From NCBI RefSeq assembly GCF_040144835.1, contig NZ_CP151632.1:4262448-4326447 (forward strand): 64,000 bases of DNA, in the 5' to 3' direction. How positions within the stretch are numbered: position 1 is the first letter of the stretch; each line of letters begins with the position of its first letter. The notes under the pieces are model-generated. The model had not been told where the DNA came from. It did no database searches and saw nothing but the letters and a program-made list of their open reading frames with translations. This DNA comes from Microbacterium sp. LWS13-1.2. GTDB lineage: Bacteria > Actinomycetota > Actinomycetes > Actinomycetales > Microbacteriaceae. Position numbers and translations under genes: made by a program. Positions 52,930-61,770 of the stretch are shown here, in pieces.

Positions 52930-54185
52930 GGCCGCCTCGCGGGCAGCATGGCCGTGAAGGTGGTCGGCGCGGCGTCGATCGAGATGCTCCCGCCCGCGTC
53001 CTCGACGATCGACCGCACGAGCGCCAGGCCGACGCCACGCCCGTCCGCGCCCGCGGGCTTGGTCGAGAACCCGTGCTCGAACACCCGCTCCCGCAGATCG
53101 TCCGGGATGCCGGAGCCGCTGTCGGCCACGACGATCCGGAGCCCGCCGGGCAGGGCCGGCTCGAAGGCGATGCGGACCCAGCGCGGCGGCTCGCCCGAGG
53201 CCGCGGCATCCAGCGCGTTGTCGATGAGGTTGCCGACCACCGAGACGGCGTCCACCGGCGAGAGCACGCTGCGCGGGGCGGCGGGGTCGATCTCGGCACT
53301 CCACTCGACGCCGTGCTCGCGAGCCTGCGCCGCCTTGCCCAGGAGCAGCGCGCCCACCGTCGGGTCGCCGTCGCGGCGCGCGGCGACCTGATCGACCAGC
53401 GCCTGACTCTGGCGGGACGTCTCGGTGAGGATCTCGATCGCCTCCCGGGTGCGGCCGAGCTCGAGCAGCGACACGGCGGTGTGCATGCGGTTGCCGTGCT
53501 CGTGCGTCTGCGCCCGGAGCGCCTCGCCCAGGGTGCGCATCGACTCGTATGAGGCGACGGCGTCGCGGATGCTGCCGGCCGGCAGATCTCCCGCCAGCCG
53601 GCGCGTGGTGCGCCGGGCGAGGAGGGCGCCCGCGAGGCCCGCCACGAGCACGGCGAGCACGATCACGATGACGAACGGAAGCCGGGGGAGGAGGTCGGAG
53701 GCGATGCTGCCCACGGTCCGGCCCACCGACACCCAGCCGACGACGACGCCGCCCGCTTCGACCGGCACGATCGTCCGCACCGACGGGCCGAGCGTGCCCG
53801 CGAACTCCTCGGTCAGCGGCACGGGCTCCGCCGGGATCGTTCCGAGATACGTGCGCCCGATCTCGGCGGGATCGCGGTGGGTGACGCGGATGCCGTCGGG
53901 CGTCATGATCGTGACGAAGTCCACGCCGGCGCCGGCCATGATGCCCTCCGCGAACGGCTGGAGGACGGCGGTGGCGTCGCCGGCGGCGAGAGCGACCGCC
54001 ACAGACGGTGCGACGGCGATCGACGTCGCGACCCCGCGCGTCACCTCCTCTGCCTCCGCCCGGGCGGAGCGCTGCGCATCGAGCACGAGGAGCACCGCGA
54101 GCAGCGCGACGAGGACGACCACGGCGGCCGCCACGGCGACGAAGACCAGCGACGCCGCGCTGACACGGCGAGCGTCTGCGCGCAT
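52926..54185 (-). CDS. sensor histidine kinase, CitA/DcuS type without cytoplasmic PAS
   Basis: The 419-residue kinase has a first transmembrane helix (about 10-35), an extracellular sensor domain (about 36-150), a second helix (about 155-180) and then, after only some 30 residues, the DcuS-type phosphorylation box THEHGNRMH, followed by the ATPase domain (NLIDNALDAA, DSGSGIPDD and GRGVGLALV). DcuS and CitA normally carry a PAS domain between helix two and the His box; its absence accounts for the shorter length. ATG 54185 has GAGGAGGT 4 nt upstream, so the longer frame to 54269 is not needed. Confidence 0.92.
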   Translation of the reverse strand: MRADARRVSAASLVFVAVAAAVVVLVALLAVLLVLDAQRSARAEAEEVTRGVATSIAVAPSVAVALAAGDATAVLQPFAEGIMAGAGVDFVTIMTPDGIRVTHRDPAEIGRTYLGTIPAEPVPLTEEFAGTLGPSVRTIVPVEAGGVVVGWVSVGRTVGSIASDLLPRLPFVIVIVLAVLVAGLAGALLARRTTRRLAGDLPAGSIRDAVASYESMRTLGEALRAQTHEHGNRMHTAVSLLELGRTREAIEILTETSRQSQALVDQVAARRDGDPTVGALLLGKAAQAREHGVEWSAEIDPAAPRSVLSPVDAVSVVGNLIDNALDAAASGEPPRWVRIAFEPALPGGLRIVVADSGSGIPDDLRERVFEHGFSTKPAGADGRGVGLALVRSIVEDAGGSISIDAAPTTFTAMLPARRP

Positions 54186-54369
54186 GCGACCTCCTCGTGG
54201 CTGTGCTCGCTCCATCCTCTCCCGCCGGCGTCGATCGCGGGCCCGCGATTCCGCGACCAATATGACCACAACTCAGCGCACCTACCCGCGACGCGCACGC
54301 TGGGCACAACGCCGGACCCGCATCCGGTTCCGGCGGCTCGGACAACGACTGTTCACACAGGAGGCGATG

Positions 54370-55821
54370 ATGGCTCTTTCGACCCGGACGACTTCGTTCA
54401 CCCTTCCCGGCTTCAACTGGCGCCGTGGCAAGCAGGCATGGGACAAGCACACGTGGCTCTATGTCGCGGTGATCGCCGCGGTGGTGCTGGGCGCGGCGGT
54501 GGGGCTTCTCTGGCCCGAGGTGGGACAGGCGATGCGGCCCCTCGGCGTCGCCTTCGTCAGCCTCATCAAGATGATGATCGCGCCGATCATCTTCTGCACG
54601 ATCGTCGTGGGCGTCGGCTCGATCGCGAAGGCCGCGACGGTCGGCAAGATCGGCGGGCTCGCCCTCCTGTACTTCATGGTGATGTCCACGTTCGCGCTCG
54701 CGATCGGCCTCGTCGTCGGCAACCTCCTGCATCCCGGCGAGGGCCTCAACATGGCGACCGCGACCTATGAGGCCACGGCCGAGGCCAAGACGACCGAGCA
54801 GTTCCTCCTCGGCATCATCCCCACGACCTTCTTCTCCGCCTTCACGGGGGAGAGCGTCCTCCAGGTGCTGTTCATCGCCCTCCTCGTCGGCTTCGCGCTC
54901 CAGCAGATGGGCGCCAAGGGGCAGCCGATCATGAACGCGGTGAAGCAACTGCAGGCGCTGGTGTTCCGCATCCTGGGCATGATCCTCTGGCTGGCGCCGA
55001 TCGGCGCGTTCGGCGCGATCGCCGCCGTCGTCGGCGACACCGGCATCGCGGCGATCTGGAGCCTGGGCCTGCTCATGGTCGCGTTCTACATCACCTGCAT
55101 CGTGTTCATCGTCGGGATCCTCGGCACGCTGCTGTACGCGGTGACCCGGGTGAGCATCTTCAGCCTCATCAAGTACCTCGCCCGCGAGTACCTCCTCATC
55201 GTGGGAACGTCGTCTTCGGAGTCGGCGCTGCCGCGCCTGATCGCGAAGATGGAGCACCTGGGCGTCTCCAAGCCCGTCGTCGGCATCACCGTGCCCACCG
55301 GGTACTCCTTCAACCTCGACGGCACGGCGATCTACCTCACGATGGCGTCGCTGTTCATCGCCAGCGGCATGGGCGCGCCGATGTCGATCGGCGAGCAGAT
55401 CGGCCTGCTGGTGTTCATGATCATCGCGTCGAAGGGGGCCGCCGGCGTCACCGGCGCAGGTCTGGCGACTCTGGCCGGGGGCCTTCAGGCCTACCGCCCC
55501 GACCTCGTCAACGGCGTCGGCGTCATCGTCGGCATCGACCGGTTCATGTCGGAGGGCCGCGCTCTCACGAACTTCACCGGGAACGCGGTGGCGACCGTGC
55601 TGATCGGCTCGTGGACGAAGGAGTTCGACGCCTCGCGCGCCCGGCGGGTGCTCGCCGGCGAGCTGCCGTTCGACGAGGCCACGCTGTCGGGCAGCGACCA
55701 CGACGGGATGTCGGAGTCGCCGGATGCCGTGGGCGTCCAGGGCCTCGAGGAGGCCGCCATCGTGGAGGCGGAGGCCAAGGAGCAGCGCGCGCGGGATCGT
55801 GCCGCGCAGCTCATGCGCTGA
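54370..55821 (+). CDS. dctA: C4-dicarboxylate:cation symporter DctA
   Basis: The 483-residue carrier takes up fumarate, malate and succinate with cations. Family motifs are SSSESALPRL near residue 280, TGYSFNLDGTAIYLTMA near 312, and DRFMSEGRALTNFTGNAVATVLI near residue 390-413. ATG 54370 is preferred over ATG 54367 and an upstream ATG at 54262 because AGGAGG at 54359-54364 is then 5 nt away. The 184-bp divergent gap with the kinase gene must hold the response-regulator site; I cannot identify it by eye. Confidence 0.94.
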   Translation: MALSTRTTSFTLPGFNWRRGKQAWDKHTWLYVAVIAAVVLGAAVGLLWPEVGQAMRPLGVAFVSLIKMMIAPIIFCTIVVGVGSIAKAATVGKIGGLALLYFMVMSTFALAIGLVVGNLLHPGEGLNMATATYEATAEAKTTEQFLLGIIPTTFFSAFTGESVLQVLFIALLVGFALQQMGAKGQPIMNAVKQLQALVFRILGMILWLAPIGAFGAIAAVVGDTGIAAIWSLGLLMVAFYITCIVFIVGILGTLLYAVTRVSIFSLIKYLAREYLLIVGTSSSESALPRLIAKMEHLGVSKPVVGITVPTGYSFNLDGTAIYLTMASLFIASGMGAPMSIGEQIGLLVFMIIASKGAAGVTGAGLATLAGGLQAYRPDLVNGVGVIVGIDRFMSEGRALTNFTGNAVATVLIGSWTKEFDASRARRVLAGELPFDEATLSGSDHDGMSESPDAVGVQGLEEAAIVEAEAKEQRARDRAAQLMR

Positions 55822-55830
55822 CCCGGAGAC

Positions 55831-55866
55831 CTCCGCGCCCTCGTGCCACGGCACCGGGGCGCGGAG
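55831..55866. terminator. bidirectional terminator between dctA and the membrane-protein operon
   Basis: CTCCGCGCCC and GGGCGCGGAG form a 10-bp stem, with GTGC/GCAC pairing further inside the loop. It is 9 bp after the dctA stop. Confidence 0.82.
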
Positions 55867-55910
55867 TTCTGCGTCGGCAGGCTAGGCGCGCCTGTCGCGG
55901 TGCGACCGGT

Positions 55911-56636
55911 TCACCCCGCCGGGTGACGACGAAGGTGCTTGAGGATGTCGCCGTGGTGGATGGTGCGGCGTGACAGCACGGCCGCGGCGAAGAAGCAGAG
56001 GGCACCGATCGCGGTGCCGAGGTTCGTCCACCTCACGCTGACGAGATCGCCCGTGGCCGGCACCACATAGGCCGCGACCGCCGACACGCCGAACGCGATC
56101 GACCCGAGCATGTTGAGGCCGGTGCCGTGCCAGGTGCGGGCGTCGCGATCCCACAGACGCTCCCGACCGCGGGTGGCCTCGATCGCCAGGAAACTCGACA
56201 CCAGGAACGCGACCGACCCCCAGGCGTCGGGGCGCCATCCGACGCCGACCGCGTCGGGACGGGCTATCGCGGCGAGCAGCGCGACGAGCGTCGAGGCGTT
56301 GAACAGCAGCGTCCCGGCGAACTGGATGGCGGCGGACCACCAGTCCGCGCGGTCGGGCCGGTTCGTGCGTCCCCTCGGCGGACGGCGTCCACTGAGCAGC
56401 AGCTGGATCAGCGCCGCGACGGTGAAGAACACCGAGCCGACGAAGAACGTGACGTTCGTCCACACCGTGCCCGCCCAGTCCGCATACGGCGGCAGCGCTC
56501 CCGCGAAGAAGCACAGCGAGCCGATCGCGAAGCCCCATGCCTCCCGGCGGAGCCGCCGCACCCTGTCGGGCGCGACGCCCGCGGCGTTATCGGCCACGGC
56601 TGCGGCGTCCTGCTGGTGCGGGGAGCCGTCGCTCAC
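55911..56636 (-). CDS. YrhK-like membrane protein with internal repeats
   Basis: The 241-residue protein has about six transmembrane helices. The segments IGSLCFFAGALPPY (near residue 37), LGSIAFGVSAVAAYVVP (near 175) and IGALCFFAAAVLSRR (near 211) are similar, so the protein is probably built of repeated two-helix units. It resembles YrhK-domain proteins; this family call is from pattern memory and is moderate. GTG 56636 overlaps the upstream stop by 4 bp (GTGA). No role is known. Confidence 0.7.
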   Translation of the reverse strand: MSDGSPHQQDAAAVADNAAGVAPDRVRRLRREAWGFAIGSLCFFAGALPPYADWAGTVWTNVTFFVGSVFFTVAALIQLLLSGRRPPRGRTNRPDRADWWSAAIQFAGTLLFNASTLVALLAAIARPDAVGVGWRPDAWGSVAFLVSSFLAIEATRGRERLWDRDARTWHGTGLNMLGSIAFGVSAVAAYVVPATGDLVSVRWTNLGTAIGALCFFAAAVLSRRTIHHGDILKHLRRHPAG

Positions 56637-56818
56637 GCGTCGGGATCGAGCTCGCCGGACTCGACGGCCGACTCCCGCTCCTCCAGATCGAGCTCGTCGA
56701 CCTGCTTCTCGACCGATTCCATCGGGTCGAGGGTCGCCGGTGGCAGCTCGAACTCGGCGTCGTCGTCGAGCGGCACATCGCGCTCGTCGTCGGGGACCCG
56801 TTCACGGAAGTCGCTCAT
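56633..56818 (-). CDS. small acidic protein, unknown function
   Basis: The 61-residue product is strongly acidic (about 40% Asp and Glu), with no hydrophobic segment: DERDVPLDDDAEFELPP is typical. Its stop overlaps the start of the membrane protein gene and its start (ATG 56818) lies 15 bp after the DUF5302 gene stop, so the three form an operon. No family is recognised. The short length makes the call less certain, though the overlaps support it. Confidence 0.6.
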   Translation of the reverse strand: MSDFRERVPDDERDVPLDDDAEFELPPATLDPMESVEKQVDELDLEERESAVESGELDPDA

Positions 56819-56833
56819 GCCGGCCTTCGATCG

Positions 56834-57016
56834 TCAGCCGCTCTTGCGGCGGAACTCGCGCTTGGTCACAGCCCCGTGGGTCCCGTGAACGGCCGAGTCT
56901 CCGTCGAGGTGGGACTCTCCTTCGCGGTGCTGCGCATTCTTCTTGTCGAGTGCTTCCTTGAACTTGCGCTTCATCTCATCGGATGCCGCGCCCGCCGGCT
57001 TCTCGTCGGTGCTCAT
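56834..57016 (-). CDS. DUF5302-family small protein
   Basis: The 60-residue product (DEMKRKFKEALDKKNAQH in the middle, TKREFRRKSG at the end) matches my memory of DUF5302, a short charged protein found across actinobacteria. ATG 57016 follows a TAGGGT box by 8 nt, so it is probably leaderless. It is the first gene of the three-gene operon. Function unknown. Confidence 0.75.
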   Translation of the reverse strand: MSTDEKPAGAASDEMKRKFKEALDKKNAQHREGESHLDGDSAVHGTHGAVTKREFRRKSG

Positions 57017-57104
57017 GACCCCCACCCTACGCACGCCCGGCGACGATGTCATTCGGAGTTTCCCCGCTGCCCGCCGACGGTGAGGCCGGGACGGGCACCA
57101 CTGA

Positions 57105-57351
57105 TAGGATCGGACAGGCTGCCCTCGGGCATCCGCTCAATTCAATATGAGCTCACGGAGCAGGCCGGCAGCTAGCTGGTCCCCTGTGGTGGTCTCCTCG
57201 TCGCGCCGGCGCCGGGTGGATTTCTACTGGTGGCCAGTGCTGGCGCGAATCGCGGCGATCGCCGCGCGCCGAGATCTGCCTGTTCCTGCTCCTTCGCACA
57301 AGCTCGTGCGCGAAACGCGCGTGCGAGCCTAAACAAAGAAGGAGAGACCTC
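57105..57351 (+). ncRNA. pnp leader, candidate Actino-pnp RNA motif, with promoter
   Basis: No protein gene lies between 57017 and 57351. A TAGGAT -10 box at 57105-57110 would give a leader of about 235 nt. It can form a long arm (GCCGGCAGC...CTGG near 57165-57180 with CCAGTGCTGGC near 57234-57244), a palindrome CGCGGCGATCGCCGCG at 57251-57266, and an 11-bp hairpin 57302-57312/57318-57328 just before AAGGAG. The Actino-pnp motif is a published structured RNA upstream of actinobacterial PNPase genes; position and fold agree, but I could not run the covariance model. Cleavage-based autoregulation is the likely role. Confidence 0.6.
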
Positions 57352-59643
57352 TTGGAAGGTCCTGAAATCACCGCCGCGGAAGCCGTTCTCGACAACGGCC
57401 GCTTCGGCACCCGTACCGTCCGGTTCGAGACCGGACGTCTCGCGCAGCAGGCGCAGGGCGCGGTCGCCGCCTACCTCGACGAGGAGACGATGCTCCTCTC
57501 GGCCACGAGCGCGAGCAAGCAGCCCCGCGAGGGCTTCGACTTCTTCCCGCTGACCGTCGACGTCGAGGAGCGCTCGTACGCCGCGGGCAAGATCCCCGGT
57601 TCGTTCTTCCGCCGCGAGGGTCGCCCCTCGACCGAGGCGATCCTGGTGTGCCGTCTCATCGACCGCCCGCTGCGCCCGTCGTTCGTCGACGGCCTCCGCA
57701 ACGAGGTGCAGATCGTCGTGACCGTGCTCTCGATCGCGCCGGGCGAGTTCTACGACGCGCTCGCGATCAACGCGGCCTCGCTGTCGACCCAGATCTCGGG
57801 TCTGCCGTTCTCGGGCCCGATCGCCGGTGTGCGCCTCGCGCTCATCCCCGGCCACGGCGAGAACGCCGACCAGTGGATCGCCTTCCCGACCGTGACGCAG
57901 CTCGAGGACGCCGTCTTCGACCTCATCGTCGCCGGTCGCGTCATCACCGATGCCGATGGCAACGAGGACGTCGCGATCATGATGGTCGAGGCCGAGGCCA
58001 CCGAGGGTTCGTGGAACCTCATCAAGGGCGGCGCGACCAAGCCGAACGAGCAGGTCGTGGCCGAGGGCCTCGAGGCCTCGAAGCCCTTCATCAAGCAGCT
58101 CGTCGCCGCGCAGAACGTCGTCGCCAACACGGCTGCCAAGGAGATCAAGGAATTCCCGGTCTTCCTGCCCTACAGCCAGGAGACGTACGACTTCGTAGCC
58201 GGTCGCGCTTACGACCGTCTCGTGCCGATCTACCAGATCGCCGAGAAGCAGGAGCGTCAGAACGCCGACGACGCGCTCAAGGACGAGGTCAAGGGACAGC
58301 TGCTCGCGGCCGTCGAGGCCGGGGAACTCCCTGCCGTCGCGACGCTCGAGTTCTCGGCCGCCTACAAGTCGGTGACCAAGAAGATCGTCCGCGGTCGCAT
58401 CCTCGCGGAGGGTGTCCGCATGGACGGCCGCGGCCTCGCCGACATCCGTCCGCTCGACGCCGAGGTGCAGGTCATCCCGCGTGTCCACGGCTCGGCGATC
58501 TTCCAGCGCGGCGAGACCCAGATTCTGGGCGTCACCACGCTGAACATGCTCAAGATGGAGCAGCAGATCGACTCGCTGTCGCCCGTCACGCACAAGCGCT
58601 ACATGCACCACTACAACTTCCCGCCCTACTCGACCGGTGAGACCGGCCGTGTCGGTTCGCCCAAGCGTCGCGAGATCGGGCACGGCTTCCTCGCCGAGCG
58701 CGCCCTTGTGCCGGTGCTGCCCAGCCGCGAGGAGTTCCCGTACGCGATCCGCCAGGTGTCCGAGGCTCTCGGCTCCAACGGCTCGACGTCGATGGGCTCG
58801 GTGTGCGCGTCCACGCTGTCGCTGCTGAACGCGGGTGTGCCGCTGCGCGCCCCCGTCGCCGGCATCGCGATGGGTCTCGTGTCGGACGAGGTCGACGGAC
58901 AGACGCGATACGCCGCGCTGACCGACATCCTCGGCGCCGAGGACGCCCTGGGCGACATGGACTTCAAGGTGGCCGGCACCAGCGAGTTCGTCACGGCGAT
59001 CCAGCTCGACACGAAGCTCGACGGCATCCCGTCGTCGGTGCTGACCGCCGCGCTGCAGCAGGCCCGCGAGGCCCGCCTGACGATCCTCGGTGTGCTCAAC
59101 GCCGCGATCGACGGTCCGGACGAGATGGCGCCCACGGCGCCGCGCGTCATCAGCGTGCAGATCCCGGTCGACAAGATCGGCGAGCTGATCGGCCCGAAGG
59201 GCAAGACGATCAACGCGATCCAGGACGAGACCGGCGCGCAGATCTCCATCGAGGAGGACGGCACCGTCTACATCGGCGCGACCGACGGCCCGTCGGCCGA
59301 GGCCGCCCGTGCCCAGGTCAACGCGATCGCCAACCCCACCAACCCGGAGGTCGGCGAGCAGTTCCTCGGAACGGTCGTGAAGATCGCGACGTTCGGCGCG
59401 TTCATCTCGCTCCTGCCCGGCAAGGACGGCCTGCTGCACGTCAGCGAGGTCCGCAAGCTCGCCGGCGGCAAGCGCGTGGAGAACGTCGAGGACGTGCTCA
59501 ACGTCGGTCAGAAGCTCCTCGTGAAGATCACGAAGATCGACGACCGCGGCAAGCTCTCGCTCGAGCCGGTGCTCGAAGAGGCGGCCGACCAGGAAGGCCG
59601 CGCTGCGGCCAGCGAAGGCCCCGAGGGTCCCGCCGAAGGCTGA
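57352..59643 (+). CDS. pnp: polyribonucleotide nucleotidyltransferase (PNPase)
   Basis: PNPase degrades RNA from the 3' end with phosphate, releasing nucleoside diphosphates, and can also polymerise tails. The 763-residue protein has the first RNase PH-like domain (about 10-150), an alpha-helical linker, the second RNase PH domain (about 350-560, [21 protein letters not shown]), a KH domain ([15 protein letters not shown] near 606) and an S1 domain (about 665-740, [19 protein letters not shown]). It starts at TTG 57352 with AAGGAGA upstream. Long leader and TTG start both point to tight expression control. Confidence 0.97.
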   Translation: MEGPEITAAEAVLDNGRFGTRTVRFETGRLAQQAQGAVAAYLDEETMLLSATSASKQPREGFDFFPLTVDVEERSYAAGKIPGSFFRREGRPSTEAILVCRLIDRPLRPSFVDGLRNEVQIVVTVLSIAPGEFYDALAINAASLSTQISGLPFSGPIAGVRLALIPGHGENADQWIAFPTVTQLEDAVFDLIVAGRVITDADGNEDVAIMMVEAEATEGSWNLIKGGATKPNEQVVAEGLEASKPFIKQLVAAQNVVANTAAKEIKEFPVFLPYSQETYDFVAGRAYDRLVPIYQIAEKQERQNADDALKDEVKGQLLAAVEAGELPAVATLEFSAAYKSVTKKIVRGRILAEGVRMDGRGLADIRPLDAEVQVIPRVHGSAIFQRGETQILGVTTLNMLKMEQQIDSLSPVTHKRYMHHYNFPPYSTGETGRVGSPKRREIGHGFLAERALVPVLPSREEFPYAIRQVSEALGSNGSTSMGSVCASTLSLLNAGVPLRAPVAGIAMGLVSDEVDGQTRYAALTDILGAEDALGDMDFKVAGTSEFVTAIQLDTKLDGIPSSVLTAALQQAREARLTILGVLNAAIDGPDEMAPTAPRVISVQIPVDKIGELIGPKGKTINAIQDETGAQISIEEDGTVYIGATDGPSAEAARAQVNAIANPTNPEVGEQFLGTVVKIATFGAFISLLPGKDGLLHVSEVRKLAGGKRVENVEDVLNVGQKLLVKITKIDDRGKLSLEPVLEEAADQEGRAAASEGPEGPAEG

Positions 59644-59708
59644 ACGGCAGCGCTGCAGGGCTCGCGCCCCCACTGACCGCGTTCAGCGGGCGTGAAAGCC
59701 GCAGGTTC

Positions 59709-59746
59709 ACGGATGCCCGTCCCTCGTCCGAGGGGCGGGCATCCGT
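59709..59746 (+). terminator. terminator of pnp, built from GGATGC/GCATCC arms
   Basis: ACGGATGCCCGTCCCTC and GAGGGGCGGGCATCCGT form a 17-bp stem with one G-U pair and a 4-nt loop, 65 bp after the stop. With the next hairpin it occupies the 316-bp gap 59644-59959, which has no gene. Confidence 0.85.
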
Positions 59747-59771
59747 CGTCCGGTCTGCAGATCGCTCAATC

Positions 59772-59791
59772 TGTCCCCCGAAAGGGGGACA
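59772..59791. repeat. 8-bp C/G-run hairpin with GAAA loop upstream of the AKR-like gene
   Basis: TGTCCCCC-GAAA-GGGGGACA is a perfect inverted repeat with a GNRA tetraloop. It stands before an AT-rich stretch (GTTATGTAATGTTTATCGAC, near 59826-59845) and a TAGCCT box at 59883-59888. It may be an operator for the downstream gene or the second part of a tandem terminator. Confidence 0.55.
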
Positions 59792-59959
59792 AATCGGCAA
59801 GGACCCGGGGTTCGTGATGAAAGCGTTATGTAATGTTTATCGACAGTTCGCCTCGGTGACCGGCGTGCTGTCCGGACTGTCCTAGCCTGTGAGTACGCGC
59901 CGGGGGGCGCGCGCACAGTGATCACGAAGCCCCGAGGGGCAGTCGTGAGGGGGTGGGAC

Positions 59960-61021
59960 ATGGCTTACTTCGGCGTTGACTCGACGCTCCCACCGGCGAG
60001 CCCGGATGCCGCGCCCACCGCTCCCACGCCGCAGAGCGGCAGCGCACGCGGTCCGCACCCGTCCGCCCCAATCCCCGTCCAGGGCCCTGCGGTGGGCAGC
60101 AATGTCCGCGTCGCACTCGGGGAGAGCGGCGCCGACGTGTTCCCCCTGATCCTCGGTGCCGCCGAATTCGGGTGGAACGTCGACCTGGAGTCGAGCCATG
60201 CGATCCTCGACGCCTACGTCGAGCTGGGCGGCAATGCGGTGCACACCGCCGACAGCTACTCCAGCGGCCGCAGCGAGCACATCATCGGCCAGTGGCTGCA
60301 GTCGCGCGGCCTGCGCGACGACATCGTGCTCGCGGTCCGCGTCGGCGGCCACGCCGACAACCCCGGGCTCGGGCCGGTCAACCTGGTGCGGGCCGTCGAG
60401 GCCTCGCTCACGCGGCTGCGCACCGACCGCATCGACGTGCTCTACCTCGATGCGACGACCGACCCGGGATCCTCTCTCGAAGACACGCTCGCGACGGCGG
60501 AATGGCTCGTCGGGGCCGGCAAGGTCCGGGCGCTGGGCGCCATCGGCTACAGCGCGGCGCAGCTCGTCGAGGCGCGCATCTTCGCGTCGGCGGGCTATCC
60601 GCGCATCACGGTGCTGGACGTCCCCTTCAACGTGCTGCGCCGCCACGAGTTCGATGCCGACCTGCGCCTCGTCGCGGGTGCGCAGGGGATGGCCGTGACG
60701 CCGTCCCACGCTCTCGAGCACGGGTTCCTGGCGGGCCGGCAGCGGTCGAAGCTGCGGGGCGCCCTGTCGGTGCGCGGCGCGCAGCTGGCAGCGAACCTGA
60801 ATCGTCGCGGCAGCCGGACGCTCCGTGCGCTCGACGCCGTCGGTGCCGAGCTCGGCGTGCCCGACGCCGCGGTGGCCATGGCGTGGCTGCTCGCGCAGAA
60901 GCTCGTCGTCGCGCCGATCGTGAACGCGTACGCGCCCCAGCACGTCGAAGAGCTCGCGCAGGGCGTCGGCGTCCGGCTCAGCCGGGCCCAGCTGTCCGAT
61001 ATCGCGCGCGCCTCGGAGTAG
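59960..61021 (+). CDS. aldo/keto reductase-like protein with altered catalytic tetrad
   Basis: The 353-residue protein has an unstructured Pro/Ala/Ser start (about 1-45) and then an AKR barrel: GAAEFGWNVD near residue 70, SSGRSEHIIGQWL near 101, and NLVRAVEASLTRLRTDRIDVLYLDA. The AKR tetrad Asp-Tyr-Lys-His reads His95-Tyr100-Arg127-Asp164 here, so only Tyr remains. Reductase activity is therefore doubtful. ATG 59960 is the start with a purine-rich GAGGGGGTGGG upstream. Cofactor-binding residues at the end (SRAQLSDI) look normal in outline. It lies just after pnp. Confidence 0.85.
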   Translation: MAYFGVDSTLPPASPDAAPTAPTPQSGSARGPHPSAPIPVQGPAVGSNVRVALGESGADVFPLILGAAEFGWNVDLESSHAILDAYVELGGNAVHTADSYSSGRSEHIIGQWLQSRGLRDDIVLAVRVGGHADNPGLGPVNLVRAVEASLTRLRTDRIDVLYLDATTDPGSSLEDTLATAEWLVGAGKVRALGAIGYSAAQLVEARIFASAGYPRITVLDVPFNVLRRHEFDADLRLVAGAQGMAVTPSHALEHGFLAGRQRSKLRGALSVRGAQLAANLNRRGSRTLRALDAVGAELGVPDAAVAMAWLLAQKLVVAPIVNAYAPQHVEELAQGVGVRLSRAQLSDIARASE

Positions 61022-61144
61022 GGCCGAACGCTCCCAGAGCGGGGGCGACGCGCCCCTCCACAGCCTCGCGGGCGGCGTCTATGGGGTGTCGTAGTGTGGA
61101 GGAAGTGCCTTTCCCGGCACGTGACCCCCGACGGAGTGAGCTGC

Positions 61145-61747
61145 GTGACGCACTACATCTACCTCGTGCGGCACGGCGAACACCAGGATGCCGAGCACGG
61201 ACTGATCGACGGGCCACTGTCCCCTCGCGGGCGCCGGCAGGCGGCGCTGCTCGCGGATCGACTCTCGGGCGTTCCGTTCGACGCGGTGTGGCATTCGCCG
61301 CTCGAGCGGGCGAGCCAGACCGCACGGGCGGTGGCCGAGCGCATGCCGTCGCTGTCGCCCGAGCCGTCGGCGCTGCTGTTCGACTGCGTGCCCACCGGCA
61401 TGACCGACGAGACGCCGGCGGCCTTCGAGCCGTTCTTCGGCTCGGTCACCGAGGCCGAGGTCGAGGCCGGACGCGCACAGATGGCCGATGCGACGAGCGA
61501 GTTCCTCGCCCGCAAGCGCGGCGAGGTGCACGAGCTGCTCATCACGCACAACTTCGTGATCGCGTGGTTCGTCCGAGAGGTGCTGCAGGCGCCGGACTGG
61601 CGGTGGATGACGCTGAACCAGGCGCACTGCGGCCTGACCGTGATCGCGCAGAAGCAGGGGCGCCCGTGGACGCTCCTGTCGCACAACGACATGGCGCACC
61701 TGCCCGTCGAGCTGCGCACCGGCCTTCCCGAGGTCTACCCGGTCTGA
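61145..61747 (+). CDS. histidine phosphatase (phosphoglycerate mutase-like)
   Basis: The 200-residue cytoplasmic protein has the phospho-histidine motif LVRHGEH at residues 7-13, SPLERASQTA near residue 49 and the second His in LLITHNFVIAWF near 138. Such enzymes remove phosphate from small metabolites or proteins. The substrate is not evident. GTG 61145 has CGGAGTGAG upstream; the frame is open to 61094. Confidence 0.88.
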   Translation: MTHYIYLVRHGEHQDAEHGLIDGPLSPRGRRQAALLADRLSGVPFDAVWHSPLERASQTARAVAERMPSLSPEPSALLFDCVPTGMTDETPAAFEPFFGSVTEAEVEAGRAQMADATSEFLARKRGEVHELLITHNFVIAWFVREVLQAPDWRWMTLNQAHCGLTVIAQKQGRPWTLLSHNDMAHLPVELRTGLPEVYPV

Positions 61748-61770
61748 CGCGGCCCACGACCGGCCTGCGC

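Noticed and set aside
52246..55854. 1202-residue open frame on the minus strand
   Set aside because: Only its last 227 residues are a real protein (the response regulator). The rest is the shadow of dctA and a wrong frame of the kinase gene.
57172..59673. 833-residue open frame on the minus strand
   Set aside because: It is the antisense shadow of pnp; composition is Arg/Asp/Leu/Val-rich with no domain, while the plus strand encodes a complete PNPase.
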